A stretch of 64,000 bases of DNA from Agaricus subrufescens (Eukaryota > Basidiomycota > Agaricomycetes > Agaricales > Agaricaceae). Both the position numbers and the translations under genes were made by a program. Positions 58,071 through 64,000 of the stretch are shown here, piece after piece (position 1 is the stretch's first letter; every line of letters begins with the position of its first letter). Where the stretch lies: contig CM057063.1 in NCBI GenBank assembly GCA_029945375.1, positions 62,001 through 126,000 on the forward strand. The letters run 5' to 3'. Under the pieces are notes generated by a model that searched no databases, was not told where the DNA came from, and saw only the letters and a program-made list of their open reading frames with translations.

Positions 58071-58949
58071 ATGGCCCAGAACCTCTACGAAACCCAGAGC
58101 GTAAAACATTTCCAGGATCTGCTATCAGAAGATCTGAAGCGTGTGTCCTTGATCTACTTCTGGACACCCTGGGCAGAGCCATGCAAGCAAATGAGCGAGG
58201 TAGTCGAAGAACTGTCGAAAAAATATCCGGCGGTACTCTACATTAAGGCAAGTACTGCTTGCGGAGCTCTAATCCAGTCTTATCAACAAGTAGCTAGGTA
58301 GAAGCCGAGACGCATTCTGAGATAACGGAAAGTTTTGACATCGAGGCCGTCCCCGCGTTCCTTCTGTTACGAGTATGTCGGTCGTTCCTACTCTAAGTTA
58401 TGTCCCTTACGATCGACCAGGGACACGTTCTTCTTGGTCGGGTGCCTGGTGCTGATGCTGCAGCACTAACGCAGCTGGTCACGAAACATGCAACGAGCTC
58501 TGCGCATAGTCCATTATCGCACACAAACCAGAAGCCAGCTGAGGCGCCTCTCAATGCACCCTCTGTCCCCTCTGAGGACGTGGAAACTTCTGAAGAATTG
58601 GAAAAACGTTTGAATAATCTCATGAAACAGAGCAAAGTAGTTCTATTCATGAAAGGCTCTCCCAGCGAGCCACAATGTCAGTTTTCAAGGAGGATTGTCG
58701 GCCTACTGAAAGACGAGAAGGTGGATTATACACATTTCGACATACTTAAGGATGACAACGTCCGTCAAGGTAGAGATTCTCAATCTTACTAATGGTATAT
58801 TCGCTCATCCAACTTTTTGTCCAGGATTGAAAAAACTTAATGATTGGCCTACGTTTCCGCAACTCATTATCAATGGGGAACTTGTTGGCGGCCTCGATAT
58901 TGTACAAGAAATGATCTCAAACGGAGAGTTGGCGGAAATCATTGCTTAA
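58071..58949 (+). CDS. Monothiol glutaredoxin, Grx3/Grx4 type, with CQFS site
   Basis: Thioredoxin-glutaredoxin fusion that in fungi handles Fe-S clusters and iron signalling in cytosol and nucleus. Four exons: 58071-58247, 58298-58372, 58421-58769, 58825-58949; 241 residues. The N-terminal thioredoxin-like domain has [12 protein letters not shown] (single Cys, as in Grx3/4). The C-terminal glutaredoxin domain has [38 protein letters not shown]. The cluster-ligand motif, CGFS in the family, here reads CQFS. Intron 1 (58248-58297) has a near-perfect GC donor (AAG then GCAAGT) and frame is kept only with it. One glutaredoxin domain only. Confidence 0.93.
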
Positions 58950-59142
58950 TGACTAGATTTCGGTGTGCCTCCGCTATCTGTACAAGAATTTATTAACACA
59001 TAATGATAATCTTCTCGTGATTGGAAAATCGATTTAACTGAGATTATCAGTTTGTCAGGTGACACAACAGCACAAATGTGCTAAAAACACGTTGCAACTA
59101 ATTTTCGATTATGTCCACGCCTCCAGATTCTACGAGACCGAC

Positions 59143-60278
59143 ATGGCAGATATTCAAAACCTCTGGAGGGAACTACACGAAATCGCCCATGTTATGGATA
59201 ACGGTACTGGACGGTGCGTTAGTGACACCCAGGCGTCTCGCTTATCTTATAACCGGTCATGATTTTCAGCATGCTTGAGGAATTACTGAGATCCGACGAG
59301 ATGCTCTACGGTGTGGAATCGCAACGACTCCGAGGGTATTGCGCATCTGTGAACCTTGAACCCTCGCGCGATCTTGACGACTTCGGAACGTTACTTCTAC
59401 AGAAGCAATTGTCATCCGTCGAACAGGACTTTCAATCTCGCGTCGAGATTTATATGGAATCCCTTGCTTCAACTGCTGGTAATGGTGATGATACATCTCA
59501 TAGGGCTGTACAACGGGTCTGTGATGACTTGTATAAAATGCGATGGGGTTCTACTCAAGTCCCTATATTTAGTCTACTTGGACAACTTCGTTCGATTGAA
59601 CCAGATCAAAAGTATTCTTATCTCGACATCGCCCATTTCTTCATCAAAAAAGGAGTACCGGCAGATGGGAAAGATGTCTTCGGGACAACTGCCCTTGCGC
59701 ATTCTTTATCTATGAAACCTACCTTCGATCTTGAGTATGCACAGATACTAGTTGATGCAGGTGGGGAAGTAAACGCACGTAATCGACATGGGTCGAACGC
59801 CGCTCACGAGATTGTGCAATCATTAGCGGACGATCCTCGGTCGAAGGAAATGGCTCTCGAAAGCTTTGAATGGTTTTTGAGTCACGGAGGAAATGCTGAC
59901 GTAGCTGATTCTGATGGAATGGTCGTACGGGACTTGTGCGAGATCATTCGCTTCTTTATACCCGAACTCCTGGGAGCTATTGAGAAGGAGGACCAGCGAA
60001 GGGCGGCACCCAAAGAACCATATTGCGCATTTTGTGGGATACAGAACACGAAACTTTTGACTTGCTCTGGTTGTATGAAAGCTAGGTACTGTCCTCGTGG
60101 TCGAAAGCAATGCCAGAAACTAGACTGGCCTCATCACAAAGGAATTGTCATAAAGTATAAGGTACATCATCCTCTTCTTATCCTAGTTTTCCTGAGGCAG
60201 CTGAAAACTAAAGCAAGAACGTCTATTTTTGTGGCAGCGCTCCGGCCGCATGAACTTTTATCCTCCGTCGGCCTTTAG
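59143..60278 (+). CDS. MYND-type zinc-finger protein, partly degenerate finger
   Basis: Exons 59143-59213 and 59270 onward. The middle part has ankyrin-like repeats (FGTTALAHSLSM, EVNARNRHGSNAAHEIV) and the C-terminal part a MYND finger, YCAFCG ... LLTCSGCMKARYC ... CQKLDWPHH, usually a protein-protein interaction module. Two features are off: the third Cys pair is spaced C-x6-C where x3 is usual, and the last Cys ligand is replaced (HHKGIVIKYK). The 3' end is unclear. The frame can run to a TAA at 60278, or splice from 60161 to 60218 and stop at 60253. ATG 59143 is chosen because the exon is in phase; ATG 59272 is an alternative. Confidence 0.72.
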
Positions 60279-63200
60279 TCAGCCCAAATTCATTCTAGTC
60301 TATACTACACGCCTTGAAATTGGCCGAATACTATTTTTGACTATGTTCGTACAAATGTCAGAGGGCCACAGAAATTGAAATGTATGAGTTGGGAGAGTTA
60401 AAATTATTTATTCCCTTAGACTCTAGGTCAAACGTATTCATGAGGATATACCAGAGTGACTCCTCTATTTTTAGTTATCTTGCGAACCGGTAGATCGATG
60501 GATGGGTCAGTGAGCACGGCATGACCGGCAAACTGGCGATGAACTATTGAGGCTTCCGGGAGAAGACTGTTTGCCAAGTCTTCGGGGTCCCTTCTGATGC
60601 TTCGAGGTAATAACATCCTCCGATAACGACACAACATGCTCGATGCTTATGCTCGAACCTTGATTAGACCTGTATCCTCGAATTCCGGCTGATTAACTAC
60701 TACACTAATCCTTCGAGTTGACCCGGTTCGTCTTAGTCTGGGCGTTTAGGCGTGGTTTGTTTAAGCAAGACTTGATCATTCCAGGATCATTGTCTCCACA
60801 AATTAAAGCAGCGAAAGGGTTTCGAAACAGGCCTTAGAATGAGTATAACTTTATTAATATATGGAATTAGGTGGACTTTATTAGGTTATCCCATTAGTTG
60901 GTGCATCTTTTAGTCTAGACAGGATGAATGAAATTTACAGATCATTTGAGGCCTTACGGCCATTCACCTTCTCGTAGGCTGAACCCGGGCTAGAAGAGAC
61001 TCAAAAAAAGAGCCAGCCGGATAGGCCTCTGCACTGGACTTACGCTTGCTCCGCAGTGCTATTGAGGCACCAACCTGGTATCAAGTATTCGACATAGTAA
61101 ATAAATGCCGGCCCTAGTATGTGGAATGTTCGATCGGAAACATGATTCACTTAAGAGTTATTTTCTCATAATGTTACCAGGTTTGTACAGGCCTCCATTT
61201 GCAACGGAGTGGATGACCTCCCGTAAAGTCGGACTGAAATAGATGTCAGATATAAAGGGACTTTTTGCCGGCAGGCAAGCGACAAATTCACACAAACGGA
61301 TCTTGAGAAAGATGATATCCCATTGGTGTAGACGAATATAAATAAGGTTTGGTCGAGCTTCTTCTTGCTTTCCAGGCCTTATGAGGTGGCCCAAAAATGC
61401 CGAAGATTTCAATGTAGTTTATATTGAAGGACACACAGAAATTGTGGAAACTCTATACCAACAGTCTACTATCGATGGCATTCACATCGGCACGCAGCCC
61501 AGAATATCACCGCTTGGGAACGAAAGCGATACAAGTAGGGTTTTCCCCTTTTTACCCTGATCGTCTCGATGTCGAGGAGTGTTCCCTATCTGGAGATAGG
61601 ACCCATATTTGCATTTTTCATTATAGAAAAATCTTTGACATGCCTATAAATTACTCGGAAGAACAAATGAGCCTTCGTATGTCAGAGTAGCGCGGAACGT
61701 GCTGATTGATGGATGGATGGTTCAGCGTCAGAAGGCGTCAGATGAACTGGGCGGCGAATTACGTCACAAATTGACATTTAACACTAGATAAGACACGAAT
61801 GAATTTGTCAGTTATATGAATCAAATCTTCTACCATATCTCGGTCGCACGGGCTGAGGGGTAGTTGTACACTTTGTTTATCCAACACCAAAATGAGCCAG
61901 CATCTCATTTCTTGTACCTGACACGATACCTCGGGTGGTGTGGGACACGCAGGAAGTCATTCACACTTAGGCTCAAGCCCCGTGTTTGGGCCGAACCGGC
62001 CCGGGGTGAGTGACAAGTGCCATTAGAATCGATAAACCGAAGGCCTTGACTGCCCTCCCCATCGAAGATAGTGTAACTCATGGGACACATTGGTCTACTT
62101 AGTCCTGACAAACAGAATACCTCGGTATACATTCTCGATCCCGTGCTGATTTGGATGATTTGGTGCTAGACAAATAAATCAACTTCTCCCGCGCGCCAAT
62201 CTCGTATTCTATAGCACCCGGCATTTGGGCCTTAGTTAAGAATTAGATGTCCACGCCACCGAAAACGCCAAGAAGGCATCTTCCGAAATAGAAACTCATA
62301 ATCGCACAGGCTTTCACAGTGGAGAAAACATGTAGTCTACACGATGTATGATGCATGATGCATAAAATTTTTGTGTTGACTACGATCCACGTATCTTGGG
62401 AACGGTATGTGTTGCGACCAGTGAGTAGCCTATATGTATAAGTAAAGAAAGATCGGCGGAACAACTACGGTACCATATTGGACAGCGGAAGACCTTCCCG
62501 AGAAGACCTCGAGATGAAGTAAATAAAGTTGGTGATCACGAAAAAGAATTTCTCTGGCTGCAGCAAAAACAGAGCAATCCAAACCATGACATACAACACG
62601 CGGCGCTTCTTTCGGGTGGCTCAAACCTCGAAGAAACACTTTTTTAGCTTACCGTTCGAGGCGTCAAAATACTACATACAAGAATAGCAACCTATCCAGG
62701 TTGGGTAAATTCAGCAGTAGCATCTGATTCACACCATGACAAGTGGAGTGGTCAGTTTTGTGAGCACCCCTGCATCGGTCTGCGAACTACTCCGTGATGA
62801 TCATAAATTTTATAGTGATTAGACACAGGTGAACGGGATCGTAGGTAGTCGAGACTTATTGTGATTCCGGAATCCTTCCCGAAAGCTGGTTTACTTTGGC
62901 TAAGTATGACGACTTACTTTAAACTTAGATCTGATCTTCCCTCGACAACCGCTCTTTAGCGAGACAGAACTTCTATGCGGGGGGCTCGCATAGTAGAAGA
63001 AGTTCTTTTTTCTCGCTAAAAAGAACCTAGGAAATTAGGAGAAAATAGTGGGGGGTCTTGATGCTTTGATGCCGAATTGACAATGGGCTGCGGTGACGGA
63101 ACGTTCTACTGAAAGATGTTCGTTGCAGCGACTGCTAGATTGACCCTTGTCAGTGGCGTACCTGAGCTGGGTTGCTTCTAAATATACATGACGCACTTCC

Positions 63201-64000
63201 ACTGCAGTTTGATGCCGTATGTATTTGGGAATCGGTGGTGACAAGTTGACCCGGGCATTCACATATAAAGAGATGGACTAGCTTCCGTAGTACAGTTTGC
63301 GCGTGCTTATGGATGAGCAGATCGAATGCACATAGGACGTTATCTACCTGAGTCCTCGAAACAAGTTAAAGTTTTTTCTCAAACATGGCGATGTTCCGAC
63401 TTTTCGATGATCTATATCACGAGGTGTGTCGAATTCATTGAGATATTCCCACGCACCTGCTCCAGCTTCTGATAGGATTACTACTACCGTAATAGGTATG
63501 TCAAAAAAACATATCAACGTTTCAGTATCACGAGATTGGTGCCTTGGAGTTTCGACTCTTTGTCTCCATACCTTGGAGAGCTTGATACTCATCAGACAAC
63601 TGAGGTGGAATCTTCGAGAAGCAAGTGCAGGGCCCCTGCCACTCGGCGGCAAGAGCTATTTATTGCTGCCAGACTTAGCTAAATGTAAGCATCGGCAAGT
63701 ACGCATTTGGTGAGGAACTGTTCCGAGTTTAATCTTTTCATCCCAGGTAGGTAGGTATATAAAGATCCTGCTACAGCGATGACCTGCACTGTACATCCGA
63801 TGTTTCAGCTGCATTATAACCATCGAATTCTGACCGAGATAGTTCCCTAGAAGTCCACAGCTCAGATTGGGCTGAAATGCTTTGGTACACGATGATAGGG
63901 CTTTCCTATCATATTCATTGAAATTGAAATGCGAATCTGTCTCGGAGACCGATCATCGCATTAATTAATCACATTCTTATAGACTGAAGTTCTGGTGACA
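60279..64000. other. Large region without a recognised gene
   Basis: The last 3.7 kb contains only frames below about 105 codons, none with a motif that I recognise. One strong foldback sequence is listed separately. A minus frame at 63344-63652 and plus frame at 63426-63713 overlap antisense and both look accidental. Confidence 0.45.
62951..63024. repeat. Imperfect inverted repeat (foldback)
   Basis: TTTAGCGAG and GAACTTCT then ATGCG on the left are matched in reverse complement by CGCAT, AGAAGTTC and CTCGCTAAA on the right, around a G-rich loop. The right arm has a few extra bases. It could be a hairpin terminator-like element, a short foldback transposon remnant, or chance. Confidence 0.6.

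Noticed and set aside
63344..63713. Two overlapping antisense frames near the right end
   Set aside because: Mutually overlapping, no motifs and no splice context.
1..64000. CRISPR arrays, prophage or bacterial operons
   Set aside because: The window is spliced eukaryotic DNA; no regularly spaced repeats or bacterial ribosome-binding sites occur.

Overview
The window reads as nuclear DNA of a mushroom-forming basidiomycete (Agaricomycetes). The signs are dense 45-66 nt introns, a basidiomycete macrofage-activating-glycoprotein gene, a secreted heme-thiolate peroxygenase, NACHT (NLR-type) NTPases of the expanded agaric family, F-box paralogues, and a farnesylated mating-pheromone precursor. 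All gene models were built by hand from reading frames, splice signals and remembered family conservation. No database was searched.

Layout, left to right. 0-2.2 kb: 3' end of a macrofage-activating-glycoprotein gene (+) converging on a dual-specificity phosphatase (-). 2.2-7.6 kb: a possible tiny gene, a decayed F-box pseudogene, and its intact F-box paralogue (-). 8.8-12.4 kb: a tight tandem pair on the minus strand, an LRR/SAP-like protein and a MINDY deubiquitinase. 14.9-16.3 kb: a secreted peroxygenase (+). 16.6-21.8 kb: two NACHT NTPases arranged head to head. 22.4-27.8 kb: a secreted HExxH protein, succinate dehydrogenase subunit 3, a RING protein and a NADH-pyrophosphatase-type Nudix hydrolase. 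28.4-33.4 kb: a third NACHT NTPase converging on an MFS transporter. 33.4-39.1 kb: gene-poor, but holding a 53-residue pheromone precursor (34881-35042). 39.1-42.3 kb: an SPX-domain low-affinity phosphate transporter with one apparent frameshift. 46.3-48.3 kb: an APSES/KilA-N transcription factor. 50.9-55.3 kb: PTPA (PP2A activator) and Ku70, divergent from a 217 bp promoter. 56.6-60.3 kb: an F-box protein divergent from a monothiol glutaredoxin, then a MYND-finger protein. 60.3-64 kb: no gene seen.

Most genes are independent housekeeping or accessory loci. Functional themes are ubiquitin handling (F-box, RING, MINDY), non-self recognition or programmed response (three NLR-type NTPases), redox and secreted enzymes, and one mating-signal gene. 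The most unusual points are the unlinked pheromone precursor, five probable GC-AG introns among roughly 95 modelled introns, several 18-23 nt microexons (one carrying a catalytic cysteine), a glutaredoxin with CQFS in place of CGFS, and an F-box pseudogene formed by an internal deletion.
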